From Nitrospirota bacterium (GTDB taxonomy: Bacteria; Nitrospirota; Thermodesulfovibrionia; Thermodesulfovibrionales; JdFR-88), in assembly GCA_021789935.1 (NCBI GenBank), contig JAJYIR010000004.1:1-64000 (forward strand): 64,000 nt of DNA. Reading direction: 5' to 3'. The notes beneath the pieces are model-generated. The model did no database searches. It was not told the origin of the DNA and worked only from the letters and a program-made list of their open reading frames with translations. Below are positions 1 to 9,226 of this stretch, piece after piece. The translations under genes and the position numbers were made by a program. The stretch's first letter is position 1; each line of letters begins with the position of its first letter.

Positions 1-4
1 GATC

Positions 5-1216
5 TTACAGCGTAACATCGGCACCCCCCCCCGTGAACGTCTGGCCGGCAGTATAAGTGGTCCCGCTTCCGTTGGCCGCCGTGTTCCAGCCGGAAAATAC
101 ATAACCGGTCTGCGTGAGATTGCCGGTGTTGCCCAGGACGGTTACGGTCTGCCCCTGCTGGTAGTTATTCGGGTCCACCGGTACGCTGCCGCCGGTTGCC
201 CCGTTTCCGTTGTAGGTAACGGTATATACGACCGTCCACTGCGCGTACAGCGTGACATTGGCAGGCCCCATAGTAAACTGCTGCCCGCCGGTATAGGCAG
301 TGCCGCTTCCGTCAGCCGCCGTGTTCCAGCCGGAAAACACATAACCTGTATTTACCAGAAGTCCGGTGTTGCCGCTGACCGTAACGGACTGGCCATTCAG
401 GTAATTATTCGGGTCCACCGGCACGCTGCCGCCGGTTGCCCCGTTTCCGTTGTAGGTAACGGTGTATGTGGGGAGGGCCGTCCATGAGGCGTACAGCGTG
501 ACATTTGCCGCCCCCATCGTGAACTGATGCCCGCCGGTATAGGCGGCGCCGCTTCCGTCAGCCGCCGTGTTCCACCCCACAAACGTATAACCGTACCTTG
601 CCAGATTACCGTTGTTGCCGATAACCGTGACGGGCTGGCCCTGCTCGTAATTGGTTGAGTCCACCGGCACGATGCCGCCGGTTGCCCCGTTTGAGTTGTA
701 GATAACGGTATATGTGGGGTTGGCCGTCCATTTGGCGTACAGCGTAACGTTTGCCGCCCCCATCGTAAACGTTTGGTTCTGGGTATAAGCAGCGCCGCTT
801 CCATCGGCTTGGGTGTTCCAGCCTGCAAACGTATAATTGGTCTTCATTATGTTGCCGGTGTTGCCCAGGACGGTTACGGTCTGGCCGTTCTGGTAATTGT
901 TCGAATCCACCGGGACGGCCCCGCCTGTCGCCCCGTTTGCGTTGTAGGTAACGGTGTATGTGGGATCGTATGTCCATTTGGCGTACAGCGTGACGTTTGC
1001 CGCCCCCATCGTAAATACCTGCCTGCCGGTGTAGGTAGTGCCGCTCCCGTCAGCCGCCGTGTTCCAGCCAGCAAACGCGCAGCCTGGCGTGGTTGTATTT
1101 ACCAGATTGCCGTTGTTGCCAAGGACCGTTACTACCTGCCCCTGCGTATAACTGTTGGGATCAGTTGGAATACTGCCGCCGGTTGCCCCGTTTGCGCTGT
1201 AGCTTACGGTATAAGT
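5..1216 (-). repeat. Five tandem coding repeats of about 246 bp
   Basis: Five consecutive units of 240-255 bp (about 74-85 codons) lie inside the lipoprotein gene. Read on the minus strand they start near 1216, 961, 715, 469 and 229. Each encodes a unit beginning with a YTVxYNxNGATGG-type motif and ending with an NVTLYAxWT-type motif. The two units nearest the window start are the most alike at nucleotide level, which suggests recent duplication or conversion. These are protein repeats, not a CRISPR array: there are no spacers and the frame is kept throughout. Confidence 0.9.
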
Positions 1217-1354
1217 TGCAGTGGCCGGGTTGTTGCTGCCGCATGCCGCAAGAGCAAATATCATGACCGCCGTTAAAGAGAAAATAAACAGTTTCCCTTG
1301 GTGGCCCATCCAAACGGCCCTATACAGATCAATATATTTTCCAGACCTGCCCAT
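5..1354 (-). CDS. Lipoprotein made of five InlB/Flg_new-type beta repeats
   Basis: This 449-residue protein is a probable surface or periplasmic lipoprotein. A hydrophobic segment ends in a lipobox, LAAC, at about residues 35-38, followed by five repeats (about 47-131, 132-213, 214-295, 296-375 and 376-449) of the Listeria-Bacteroides (Flg_new, InlB B-repeat) type. The family is found in adhesins and envelope proteins; a binding partner cannot be read from sequence. The start at 1354 has a strong GAGGAGG ribosome site just upstream; a later Met at 1309 would give a more usual signal peptide. The last repeat stops where the others have the Tyr of TLYAxW, so it lacks its final strand. That repeat also holds a run of nine G (minus strand) absent from the others. 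The gene follows a two-component pair in the same direction. Confidence 0.8.
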   Translation of the reverse strand: MGRSGKYIDLYRAVWMGHQGKLFIFSLTAVMIFALAACGSNNPATATYTVSYSANGATGGSIPTDPNSYTQGQVVTVLGNNGNLVNTTTPGCAFAGWNTAADGSGTTYTGRQVFTMGAANVTLYAKWTYDPTYTVTYNANGATGGAVPVDSNNYQNGQTVTVLGNTGNIMKTNYTFAGWNTQADGSGAAYTQNQTFTMGAANVTLYAKWTANPTYTVIYNSNGATGGIVPVDSTNYEQGQPVTVIGNNGNLARYGYTFVGWNTAADGSGAAYTGGHQFTMGAANVTLYASWTALPTYTVTYNGNGATGGSVPVDPNNYLNGQSVTVSGNTGLLVNTGYVFSGWNTAADGSGTAYTGGQQFTMGPANVTLYAQWTVVYTVTYNGNGATGGSVPVDPNNYQQGQTVTVLGNTGNLTQTGYVFSGWNTAANGSGTTYTAGQTFTGGGADVTL

Positions 1355-1454
1355 ATTCCTCCTCGATCTCCCTCATAAAATCAAAATCGCTTCACCGGAA
1401 CGTCAACCTTGAAATTCAAGGCGGAGCAACCCGCAGTACTAAATCCGAAAGAGT

Positions 1455-1502
1455 GTGATAGAACTATCACATTTACTGATTTAAACGTGATAGTTCTATC
1501 AC
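1455..1502. promoter_or_regulatory. Pair of palindromic operator-like sites
   Basis: Two 16-bp sites, GTGATAGAACTATCAC at 1455-1470 and its exact reverse complement at 1487-1502, are separated by 16 bp. Each is itself a palindrome with 7-bp arms and a 2-bp centre, so their centres are 32 bp apart, about three helical turns. They lie between the end of the sigma-54 activator gene and the lipoprotein gene, about 100-150 bp upstream of the lipoprotein start. That is where an NtrC-family activator would bind to switch on the next gene. A convincing -24/-12 promoter is not visible; the closest is a GG-N10-GC match near 1430-1445. A terminator is unlikely because no T tract follows on either strand. 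Confidence 0.55.
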
Positions 1503-1509
1503 TAACTTT

Positions 1510-2913
1510 TCAATCATCTTTCTCCAGCATCGCATCGGGGAACTGAAGGTCGCGCATCTTTTTCCAAAGCGTTCTCCTGCATATTCCGAGTTTTTCGGCG
1601 GCGGCGGACTTTTTCCAGCCGGTCTCTTCCAAGGCCCTGGAGATAAGGTCTTTTTCGAATATCCGCACACGCCCGGCGAGCGAGATGTCATTCCCCTTAT
1701 CACAGTTTTCGTTTGTGCATTCAAATTCCCTCAACTCCGGGGGGAGATGGCAGTCCTTGATGGACGGTTCCGTGCAGACGGTCACGGCCATTTCTATGGC
1801 GTGTTTAAGCTGCCTGACATTGCCGGGATAATCATAGTTCATCAGAAGGGCGGCGGCGGGTTCGGAGAAGACCATTCCGGATTTCCCGTATTTTCCGCTG
1901 AACAATTCAAGGAAATGGGCCGCAAGAAGCGGGATGTCCTCCCTCCTTTCCCTGAGCGGCGGGATATGCAAAGGCAGGACATTAATCCTGTAATACAGAT
2001 CATTCCTGAATGCCCCGGCCTTTACGGCCACCTTCAGGTCCCTTGCCGTTGCATACAGGAACCTGGCGTCAATATTTACATACTCGTTGCCGCCGACGCG
2101 GCATACCTTTTTCTCCTCGAGGACCCGCAGGAGTTTTGCCTGTACCGGAAGCGGCATGTCCCCTATCTCGTCGAAAAGTACCGTGCCGCCCTCCGCGGCT
2201 TCAAGCTTCCCCTTTTTCCGTTGGAGCGCCCCCGTGAAAGCCCCTTTCTCATACCCGAACAGCTCGGCCTCAAAAAGGGTGTCGGGTATCGCGGCGCAGT
2301 TTATTTTTATAAACGGCCTTTCATCCCTGGCGCCAAGGGCAAAAAGGGCGTCCGCAACCAGTTCCTTGCCTGTCCCGGTCTCCCCGTAAATGATGACTGA
2401 ACTGTCGGCCCCGGCGATCGTCCGGACCGTCTCTCTCAGTTTTTTGATTTCGGGGCTCTCACCCAGAATATTCTGGAATTCCATGTTCTGCCTGAGTTCA
2501 TTCCTCAGAGCCACGTTTTCCTCTTCGATCTTTCTCTTGGAAATAAATTTGTCGATCACGATCATGAGTTCTTCGGGGACAAAGGGTTTGGATATATAAT
2601 CGAATGCGCCCAGTCTCATCGCCTCCACGGCGGTTTTTACCGTCCCAAACGCGGTCATGATAATGACCCCCGTTTCAGGGGAAATTCCCCTTACTTTATC
2701 CAGGACCTCCATGCCACCCCCACCGGGCATCACAAGATCGGAGATGACGATATCATGGCGGCCGCGATAAAAGAGATCCATTCCATCGGCGAGGCATCCG
2801 GCGGATTCGGCAGTGTGGCCCACCTGCTTGAGAACGTTCGTGAGGCCAAGCCGGATAGAGGGCTCGTCTTCAATCACCAATATTTTCACGCGGTTTTTCA
2901 TTGCAAGGTCCAT
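1510..2913 (-). CDS. NtrC-family sigma-54-dependent response regulator
   Basis: A 467-residue transcription activator. The receiver domain (about 8-125) has the acidic pocket IEDE, the phospho-acceptor Asp at about 59 and Lys at about 109. The AAA+ domain has Walker A GETGTGKE (about 177-184), the sigma-54 contact loop GAFTGA (about 224-229) and Walker B LFDEIGD (about 246-252). A Fis-type helix-turn-helix lies near the C-terminus (about 430-454). Phosphorylated members form hexamers that open sigma-54 promoters. The gene follows the kinase by 7 bp, so the two are almost certainly a cognate pair. Met1 or Met5 could be the start; neither has a strong ribosome site. The palindromic sites just downstream are candidate targets. 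Confidence 0.95.
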   Translation of the reverse strand: MDLAMKNRVKILVIEDEPSIRLGLTNVLKQVGHTAESAGCLADGMDLFYRGRHDIVISDLVMPGGGGMEVLDKVRGISPETGVIIMTAFGTVKTAVEAMRLGAFDYISKPFVPEELMIVIDKFISKRKIEEENVALRNELRQNMEFQNILGESPEIKKLRETVRTIAGADSSVIIYGETGTGKELVADALFALGARDERPFIKINCAAIPDTLFEAELFGYEKGAFTGALQRKKGKLEAAEGGTVLFDEIGDMPLPVQAKLLRVLEEKKVCRVGGNEYVNIDARFLYATARDLKVAVKAGAFRNDLYYRINVLPLHIPPLRERREDIPLLAAHFLELFSGKYGKSGMVFSEPAAALLMNYDYPGNVRQLKHAIEMAVTVCTEPSIKDCHLPPELREFECTNENCDKGNDISLAGRVRIFEKDLISRALEETGWKKSAAAEKLGICRRTLWKKMRDLQFPDAMLEKDD

Positions 2914-2920
2914 GCCTGAT

Positions 2921-4819
2921 TTACTTCAGAGGCAGCTTGATATAACATGTTGCTCCCCCGGCAGGCCCGCTCTCCAATTTGATTGTGCCGCCATGCTCCT
3001 CGACGATCCTCTTGCTCAGCGAAAGGCCGAGCCCCGTGCCCTCTCCGTATGCCTTGGTGGTAAAGAAGGGGTCGAATACCCGTGGCATATCGGCTGGCGC
3101 GATGCCTTTGCCGGTGTCGGATATGCGGACCTCGCACCACTTCCCGTCCTTTCCGGTATGAACGGTAAGCGTCCCCCCGCCGGACATAGAATGGGCCGCG
3201 TTAAGCACCACGTTTGCAAACACCTGCCCCATTCTGGTTTCGTCAATGTCCATAACCGGCAGGTTGCTCGAAAAGCCGGTTACTATATTGATATTCTCTT
3301 TGGTTAACTGATACTTGCAGAGAAAAAGCACATTCTGGAGCATGGCATTTATATCGGACGGCCTTTTTCCCAGCGAGGATATCCTTGAGAAATTCAGCAA
3401 TTGGGCCACGGTATCCTTGATCTTCACAAGCCCGGTTTCAACCGCATCGATAAGGCCTTCTCTTTCGGGATCGCCTTCCTTCGTCTTCTTCAGTCCCTGG
3501 AAGCAGAGGATAATCCCCGCCAGCGGATTGTTCACTTCATGGGCCACTCCGGCGGCCATTTCTCCGATCAGCCCAATGGCGCCGGCCCTGGCCGCTTCCG
3601 CCTCGGCCTTCTCTTTTTCCTGCCGTATAATATTGACACGGTCCGCCAGCGCCAGGGACAGCAGCACAATATCCAGGACGGAACCTGGGAGCATGCCGTA
3701 CCATGTAAAGAAATTGTGCCGGTGAAGAATGGTGTCTCCGATAACGAAGGCAATGATGCTGACATAAAGGCAGGCGCGCGCAACCAGGTAATAACGGGCC
3801 GGTTTGTAGCCTCTTATATAGCACACGATGCCGGTTGACGCTGAAAGAAGGGGAGTTAGCGCCGTATTGACGTCGGCAATAACAAGGTACGCAAATCCAG
3901 GGACAACGAATGCCAAAGGGACCAGGAAGGCATCTGTAATAATAAGGCCGCCAAGCACTTTGTCCATGAATGGCGCATAATGGCTGGATTTCAGGAACCG
4001 GCGGGAAAAAAGCAACGAGCACAAGGCCGTAGTGATAATAAGCAGCCGCATCGCGTAATTATCGGCAACAGGGTCCGATGTAAAGAGGAATTGGCGGCTG
4101 AACCCGTGGCTGACCATTTGAACAAATGCGAAACTGCAGGCATATAACACATAATAAAGATAGGTCCGGTTCTTCAGGAAAAGAAATAGATAGAAATTAT
4201 ATAGGGCCATGGCCAGCATAACCCCTAAATACAGGCCATAGCCAAGAAGGCTTGCCGTGTCCCTCTTATAAAATTTATCCGGCGAGAGTATATAAATAGG
4301 AAAAGCCATTAAACTTTTCGCCGAGGCCCTTATGTAAAAAGTCTTTCCTTCGGCATCCACCGTCAAGGGAAATACTGGGTCTCTGTTGGGCACCACCCTT
4401 TCTGAAAAGGGCTCCATCTTACCGGCCCTCATTACGCTGAAGGAGCCGTCCGGACGGGGCACGTAAAGGTCAAAGTAGTCCATCAGGGGAAAACTTTCTT
4501 CAAGCAGCCACTTCCTTCCAGCCGGGCCCGTATCTTTTACCGTAAATCGCAGCCAGAACACGGAATCCGCCAGGCCGAAACCCGGCGTCTCTTTTTCATT
4601 GGAGGCAAATCTGGACTGGTACGAAGGAGAAGTAACATCTCTGATCGTCAGTTTGCCTTCTTTATCCTTAAGAATTTCCATATGCCGGCCGAGGGTATAA
4701 AAATCCTTGCCGACATGGAGGATAAGTCCGTCTGACGCCCACGCATTGCGAAGCGGAAAGAGCGCCCAAAGAATTGCGGCCAGGAAAAGTCCAGTTTTTA
4801 AAGGTGTCGTTTGCGGCAT
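2921..4819 (-). CDS. Sensor histidine kinase with 7TMR-DISM input module
   Basis: A membrane kinase. Reading from Met at 4819 gives a clear signal peptide, then a periplasmic DISMED2-type beta domain (about 50-200 of the longer form), about seven membrane helices (210-415), a coiled coil, a HisKA box with HEVNNPL (His about 448) and an ATPase domain with N box NVVLNAAHS, G1 DTGKGI and a GTGLGLS box. DISMED2 domains usually bind carbohydrates or other small ligands outside the cell. An in-frame Met at 4882 would add 21 residues before the signal peptide; I prefer 4819, which has AAGGA upstream. It is the first gene of the pair with the sigma-54 regulator. The signal sensed is unknown. Confidence 0.92.
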   Translation of the reverse strand: MPQTTPLKTGLFLAAILWALFPLRNAWASDGLILHVGKDFYTLGRHMEILKDKEGKLTIRDVTSPSYQSRFASNEKETPGFGLADSVFWLRFTVKDTGPAGRKWLLEESFPLMDYFDLYVPRPDGSFSVMRAGKMEPFSERVVPNRDPVFPLTVDAEGKTFYIRASAKSLMAFPIYILSPDKFYKRDTASLLGYGLYLGVMLAMALYNFYLFLFLKNRTYLYYVLYACSFAFVQMVSHGFSRQFLFTSDPVADNYAMRLLIITTALCSLLFSRRFLKSSHYAPFMDKVLGGLIITDAFLVPLAFVVPGFAYLVIADVNTALTPLLSASTGIVCYIRGYKPARYYLVARACLYVSIIAFVIGDTILHRHNFFTWYGMLPGSVLDIVLLSLALADRVNIIRQEKEKAEAEAARAGAIGLIGEMAAGVAHEVNNPLAGIILCFQGLKKTKEGDPEREGLIDAVETGLVKIKDTVAQLLNFSRISSLGKRPSDINAMLQNVLFLCKYQLTKENINIVTGFSSNLPVMDIDETRMGQVFANVVLNAAHSMSGGGTLTVHTGKDGKWCEVRISDTGKGIAPADMPRVFDPFFTTKAYGEGTGLGLSLSKRIVEEHGGTIKLESGPAGGATCYIKLPLK

Positions 4820-5591
4820 GGTCCAGAGTATCCTTATGATATTGCTTAAAAAGGGCTTATTGAATATACAGGAAATCCGCATTCGGCGGCCAGTTGCCGG
4901 CCAGTGCGAATTTACGAAAATAACAATTACTTCTTAAAGAAATTACTTTTTGCAGAATTGAGGATGGATTTCAGTATCGGTCAAATGCCTTTGATGGTGT
5001 GGAATGGAAGGGGAACACCGCACCGGGTCCGGGCCGGCAAGGATATTTCTTCCCGAAGAAACCTGTGCGCGCGGCAAAGGCTATTACATACAGATTCCAG
5101 CCCTCGCAAGTGCCCGGGGGGTGGCGGGTTCGTTAAAAAAAAAGAAAATTAGCCGCTGAGGACTCCAGGGCGAAGCGCATCCTGAACATTTAGCGTCTGC
5201 AAAATAGGTCAAATTGTATCTTTTTCATAAACTGTTTATGCGGACAATACCGTGGCGCGGCGGATTATGATGAGAACGGAAGGGCTTTTCATTGATCTTC
5301 CCTGCGGTAAGCCGCGTGAGGTGCTTTTTATATGTAAGGAGGTTTTTGTTTATTTATCATATTGGCTCGCTTGACCCCGTGGCAAGCCCGGGGAATACGC
5401 TCGCTAACATTTTAAAAGCCGAAGCCGGAAAAGAGTTTGAACAAAATGTAGGGGGTTTGAACAGCCTTGGCTAAAAAACGATTTAAAAACGGGAAGTTAA
5501 AATTATTATCTTGAACAAAAAAACACAAAAAAGGGATGACGCAGTCCAATAAGGATTCGAATGCTCCAGAGGCGCGCAAGCTGTCTCATTG
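4820..5591. other. Gene-poor intergenic region between divergent operons
   Basis: About 770 bp separates the minus-strand kinase from plus-strand ileS. Only short open frames occur and none shows a recognisable domain. One weak candidate runs from a TTG at 5346 to 5474 (42 codons) behind an AAGGAGG at 5336-5342, but the spacing is only 3 bp and the peptide is not recognised. No T-box, tRNA or terminator hairpin was found. The region should hold the promoters of both flanking operons. Confidence 0.5.
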
Positions 5592-5600
5592 TGTTAAAAT
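5592..5600 (+). promoter_or_regulatory. Extended -10 element upstream of ileS
   Basis: The sequence TGTTAAAAT carries the TG of an extended -10 and a TAAAAT hexamer 39 bp before the ileS start. No good -35 box is visible, as is common for extended -10 promoters. The same TTAAAAT element occurs upstream of mqnB and truA in this window. Confidence 0.35.
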
Positions 5601-5639
5601 GAGTGGATAACCAAAACCAGGGAGATTTTATTTTTTGCG

Positions 5640-8483
5640 ATGAGCGATAAAGAAGAAAAGGATTATAAAGACACCCTCAACCTGCCCGCAACAGATTTCC
5701 CGATGAAGGCAAGCCTGCCCCAGAAAGAGCCCCAGATGCTCAGGATGTGGCAGGAAACCGGCCTTTATGAAAAATTGCTTGCCAAAAACCAGGCCGGGCC
5801 CAAATATATCCTGCACGACGGACCGCCCTACGCAAACGGCCACATACACATGGGGCATGCCCTTAATAAAGTACTTAAAGACATCATCATTAAATATAAG
5901 ATAATGAAGGGTTTTTCCAGTCCATACGTCCCGGGCTGGGACTGCCATGGGCTGCCGATAGAAACCCAGGTGGACAAAACCCTGGGGGCCAGGAAAGACG
6001 AGACCAGCGTGCTGGAGAAACGGAAGCTGTGCCGGGAGTACGCGGCAAAGTTCGTGGACATCCAGCGCGAGGAATTCATGAGGCTTGGCGTCTTCGGACT
6101 TTGGGGCGAGCCTTACCTCACGATGACCAATGACTACGAAGCCGCCATAGTGAAGGAATTCGGCCAATTTTTGAAAAAAGGGTATGTTTACCAGGGGAAA
6201 AAACCGGTGCATTGGTGCCCGAACTGTGTTACGGCCCTCGCCGAGGCCGAAGTGGAACATGCCGAAAAGGAATCCCCCTCCGTTTATGTGCGCTTCAGGC
6301 TTGCGGATGAGGACGCGGCCAGGCTGGGATTAAGCGGCGCGGCGTATCTGGTCATCTGGACGACCACGCCCTGGACCCTTCCGGCAAACCTTGCCCTCGC
6401 CGTAAACCCGGAAACCGATTACGTTGCAGTCTCCCAGACAAGCGGCGAAAAGGAAAAGGGGAAAACCCACATACTCGCGGCGGCGCTCTATGAGTCTCTT
6501 AAGGAGCCGCTGGGCATCGAGGGAAAGATAACCAACACGATAAAGGGGCATGAGCTTAAGGGTATAAAGGCGATGCACCCTTTCATAGACAGACTGTCGC
6601 CGGTAATAACCGGCGAGTTCGTGACGACGGAGGAAGGGACCGGGGTGGTGCATATAGCCCCCGGACACGGCGAGGATGACTACAGGGCGGGCCTTGAAAA
6701 CGGGCTTCAGGTGTACGCTCCGGTTGACGACGGCGGAAAGTTTTCCGGCACGGGGATAGAGCGGCTGGACGGGCAGTTCGTCTTCAAGGCAAACGCGATC
6801 ATCATAGAGATGCTAAGGGAAAAAGACGCCCTTCTTCTTGAAAAAAAGATAACCCACTCCTACCCGCACTGCTGGAGATGCAAAAAGCCCGTCATCTTCC
6901 GGGCCACGGAGCAGTGGTTCATCTCCATGGAGCACAACGGGCTGCGGCAAAATTGCCTCTCCGAAATAGAGAAGGTCCGGTGGGTCCCTGAATGGGGCAG
7001 GCAGCGGATAGAGGGCATGGTGCAGAGAAGGCCGGACTGGTGTGTTTCAAGACAGAGATCCTGGGGCGTCCCGATTGCCGTCCTTAAATGCGCAGACTGC
7101 GGGAAAGCGGTGACCGGCGACGCCGTTCTGGACAGGACAGAGGCGCTCGTGCGCAGCCACGGCTCTGACGTGTGGTTTGAAAAACCGGCCCCGGATTTCA
7201 TTCCCGAGGGTTTTTGCTGCCCCTCTTGCGGCGGCAAGGAGTTCATCAAGGAAAAAGATATACTGGACGTCTGGTTTGACTCCGGCGTCAGCCATGCCGC
7301 GGTGCTCGACCAGAGACCCGGACTGGCCTGTCCGGCGGACATGTACCTTGAGGGCTCGGACCAGCACAGGGGCTGGTTCCAGAGCTCGCTTATCACCGCC
7401 ACCGGCATCAAAGGCGGGGCGCCTTACAAGGCAGTCCTTACCCATGGTTTCGTCGTGGACGGCAAGGGGAGAAAGATGTCAAAGTCCCTTGGGAATGTCG
7501 TTTCCCCGGAGGACATCATAAAGAAAAACGGCGCGGAGATATTGAGGCTTTGGGTCTCTGCGGAGGACTACAGGGACGACATAAGGCTATCCTCCGAAAT
7601 AATAGAGCGCCTGACGGACGCCTACCGTAAAATAAGAAACACCGCCAGGTTCCTTTTGGGCAACACTAGCGGCTTAAATAGCGGGGATGGCGCTGATTAC
7701 GCCCCCGCCCTTCTGGAGATAGACAAGTGGGCGCTATCGAGGCTGCAGGGCCTTATCTCCGGCATCGAGTCGGCATACGAGAATTTTGAGTTCCATGAGG
7801 TCTATCACAGGCTTTACAATTTCTGTGTGGTGGACATGAGCTCCTTTTACCTGGATATCCTTAAAGACAGGCTTTATACCTTCAGGAAGGACTCCTTGCA
7901 ACGGCGGGCGGCCCAATGGGTGCTGAAACAGATACTGGTTTCGATGACAAAACTGATGGCCCCTGTCCTTTCCTTCACCGCGGAGGAGATATGGGAGCAG
8001 ATAAGGAAAAGTGAGGCCTGCTCCGGAGGGAAAAACATGGAGGAAAGCGTGTTTCTCTCCGAGTTCCCGGCGGCAGGACACAGGGACCCCGCCCTTGAGG
8101 AAAAATGGGCGCGTATCATCAGCGTGAGAAACGAGGTAAACAAGGCCCTTGAGATAAAAAGGCAGGAGCGCATGATAGGCAATTCCCTGGAGGCGAAGGT
8201 CACCCTGTACGTCCAGGAGGACATATTTGCATTGCTTAAGGACTATGCCGGCTTCCTTCCGGTGCTGTTCATCGTATCTCAGGCGGAGATGAAACGCCGG
8301 GAGGACGCCCAAAAGGAAATTCCTGAAGGGGCATATGAGTCCGGGGAGGTAAAGGGGCTCATCGTAAGCGTCCAAACCGCGGAGGGCGAAAAATGCCGCA
8401 GGTGCTGGACAAGGAGCGTTACCGTGGGCACGATGCCCGGGGCCCCGGATATCTGCGACCGCTGTTACGGGAACATCTCATGA
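5640..8483 (+). CDS. ileS: Isoleucine-tRNA ligase
   Basis: This cytoplasmic class I aminoacyl-tRNA synthetase charges tRNA-Ile. It has 947 residues, the usual bacterial length. The HIGH signature appears as HMGH at about 70-73 within a GPPYANGH context, the CP1 editing domain follows, and KMSKS lies at about 612-616 in GRKMSKSLG. The C-terminal zinc finger is complete, with CRRC about 20 residues before CDRC, typical of the bacterial (non-mupirocin-resistant) type. The ATG at 5640 has a GGGAG 15 bp upstream, rather far. The stop overlaps the lspA start by the tetranucleotide ATGA, so the two are translationally coupled, a common ileS-lspA arrangement. Confidence 0.98.
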   Translation: MSDKEEKDYKDTLNLPATDFPMKASLPQKEPQMLRMWQETGLYEKLLAKNQAGPKYILHDGPPYANGHIHMGHALNKVLKDIIIKYKIMKGFSSPYVPGWDCHGLPIETQVDKTLGARKDETSVLEKRKLCREYAAKFVDIQREEFMRLGVFGLWGEPYLTMTNDYEAAIVKEFGQFLKKGYVYQGKKPVHWCPNCVTALAEAEVEHAEKESPSVYVRFRLADEDAARLGLSGAAYLVIWTTTPWTLPANLALAVNPETDYVAVSQTSGEKEKGKTHILAAALYESLKEPLGIEGKITNTIKGHELKGIKAMHPFIDRLSPVITGEFVTTEEGTGVVHIAPGHGEDDYRAGLENGLQVYAPVDDGGKFSGTGIERLDGQFVFKANAIIIEMLREKDALLLEKKITHSYPHCWRCKKPVIFRATEQWFISMEHNGLRQNCLSEIEKVRWVPEWGRQRIEGMVQRRPDWCVSRQRSWGVPIAVLKCADCGKAVTGDAVLDRTEALVRSHGSDVWFEKPAPDFIPEGFCCPSCGGKEFIKEKDILDVWFDSGVSHAAVLDQRPGLACPADMYLEGSDQHRGWFQSSLITATGIKGGAPYKAVLTHGFVVDGKGRKMSKSLGNVVSPEDIIKKNGAEILRLWVSAEDYRDDIRLSSEIIERLTDAYRKIRNTARFLLGNTSGLNSGDGADYAPALLEIDKWALSRLQGLISGIESAYENFEFHEVYHRLYNFCVVDMSSFYLDILKDRLYTFRKDSLQRRAAQWVLKQILVSMTKLMAPVLSFTAEEIWEQIRKSEACSGGKNMEESVFLSEFPAAGHRDPALEEKWARIISVRNEVNKALEIKRQERMIGNSLEAKVTLYVQEDIFALLKDYAGFLPVLFIVSQAEMKRREDAQKEIPEGAYESGEVKGLIVSVQTAEGEKCRRCWTRSVTVGTMPGAPDICDRCYGNIS

Positions 8484-8926
8484 TAATGTGGGCCCTTTCC
8501 ATAATTCTGGTGGCACTGGACCAGGCGTCAAAATATCTCGCCCACAACCTTGTGGGGCTGGATGGTTCCAGGCGCCTGGCGCCGTTTCTGAACATAGTTC
8601 ATCTCAATAACCCGGGCGCCGCCTTCGGGATACTTCAGCATGTGGGGAACCTCTTTTTTGTTATTATCTCGGTGGCTGCCATAGCCGCGGTGATCGTAAT
8701 ACTCGCAAAATCCCGAAAAAAGCCGTTGGGGCTGGTCCTTGTCCTTTCAGGCGCGGCGGGCAATCTTATTGACCGTCTGGCCCTGGGACATGTGAGGGAT
8801 TTCATAGACGTACATGCGGGAAGCCACCACTGGCCGGCCTTCAACTTTGCGGACTCCTATCTGAGCATAGGCATCACCCTCCTGCTTATCAGCTCTTTCC
8901 TGCAAACCAAAAGCGGGCAGGACTAG
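8480..8926 (+). CDS. lspA: Lipoprotein signal peptidase (signal peptidase II)
   Basis: This inner-membrane aspartyl protease cleaves signal peptides of prolipoproteins after lipid attachment. The 148-residue frame has four hydrophobic segments and the family motifs NNPGAAFG, GNLIDRL followed by VRDFIDVH, and FNFADSYLSIG; the two catalytic Asp lie in the last two. I place the start at the ATG at 8480, which overlaps the ileS stop (ATGA); an ATG six bases later would also do. Frames extending into ileS lack any family similarity. It would process the repeat lipoprotein seen at the start of the window. Confidence 0.96.
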   Translation: MIMWALSIILVALDQASKYLAHNLVGLDGSRRLAPFLNIVHLNNPGAAFGILQHVGNLFFVIISVAAIAAVIVILAKSRKKPLGLVLVLSGAAGNLIDRLALGHVRDFIDVHAGSHHWPAFNFADSYLSIGITLLLISSFLQTKSGQD

Positions 8927-9226
8927 TGTAGTGTCCCTGACACTTCTTTACATTTGTTTCCATCTTGGTTTCCGCCATTTCTCTTTTTGTCCTGGCCTGT
9001 TCCATCTCGATCTCCGTCAATGGTGCCGTTTATGAGCCGGGTTTTGTACGTATCGGCAAGCGGGTATTACGCAATTTACGGGCAGCCTCAGGCCGCGGCG
9101 ATCATGAGGACCATGGCATTGGGATGGGAAGGGGAATGGGGCGAAGGGACTGTTGCTCCGGTGAGCGCTTGATTTGCCCTTTTGGCTGGGATTATTTATC
9201 CCCTCTCCTCGGGGGGGGAAAGCGGA
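8927..9226. other. Intergenic region between convergent lspA and ilvH
   Basis: About 300 bp with no supported gene. A frame from a TTG at 8965 encodes a hydrophobic stretch ending LFVLAC, but lacks a ribosome site, turns low-complexity and resembles no family I know. A short perfect inverted repeat, AGTGTC-CCT-GACACT (8930-8944), follows lspA but its T tract is poor, so it is at best a weak terminator. A C/G-rich hairpin near 9198-9222 may serve ilvH. Confidence 0.4.

Noticed and set aside
5-1216. Regular repeats resembling a CRISPR array
   Set aside because: Units are about 246 bp, coding and in frame, without spacers.
1455-1502. Inverted repeat as a transcription terminator of the regulator gene
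   Set aside because: No T tract follows on either strand and each arm is itself palindromic, which suits an operator.
5475-5639. T-box riboswitch ahead of ileS
   Set aside because: No T-box sequence, specifier stem or terminator/antiterminator pair could be found.
8930-8944. Terminator after lspA
   Set aside because: The stem is only 6 bp and the following T tract is interrupted.
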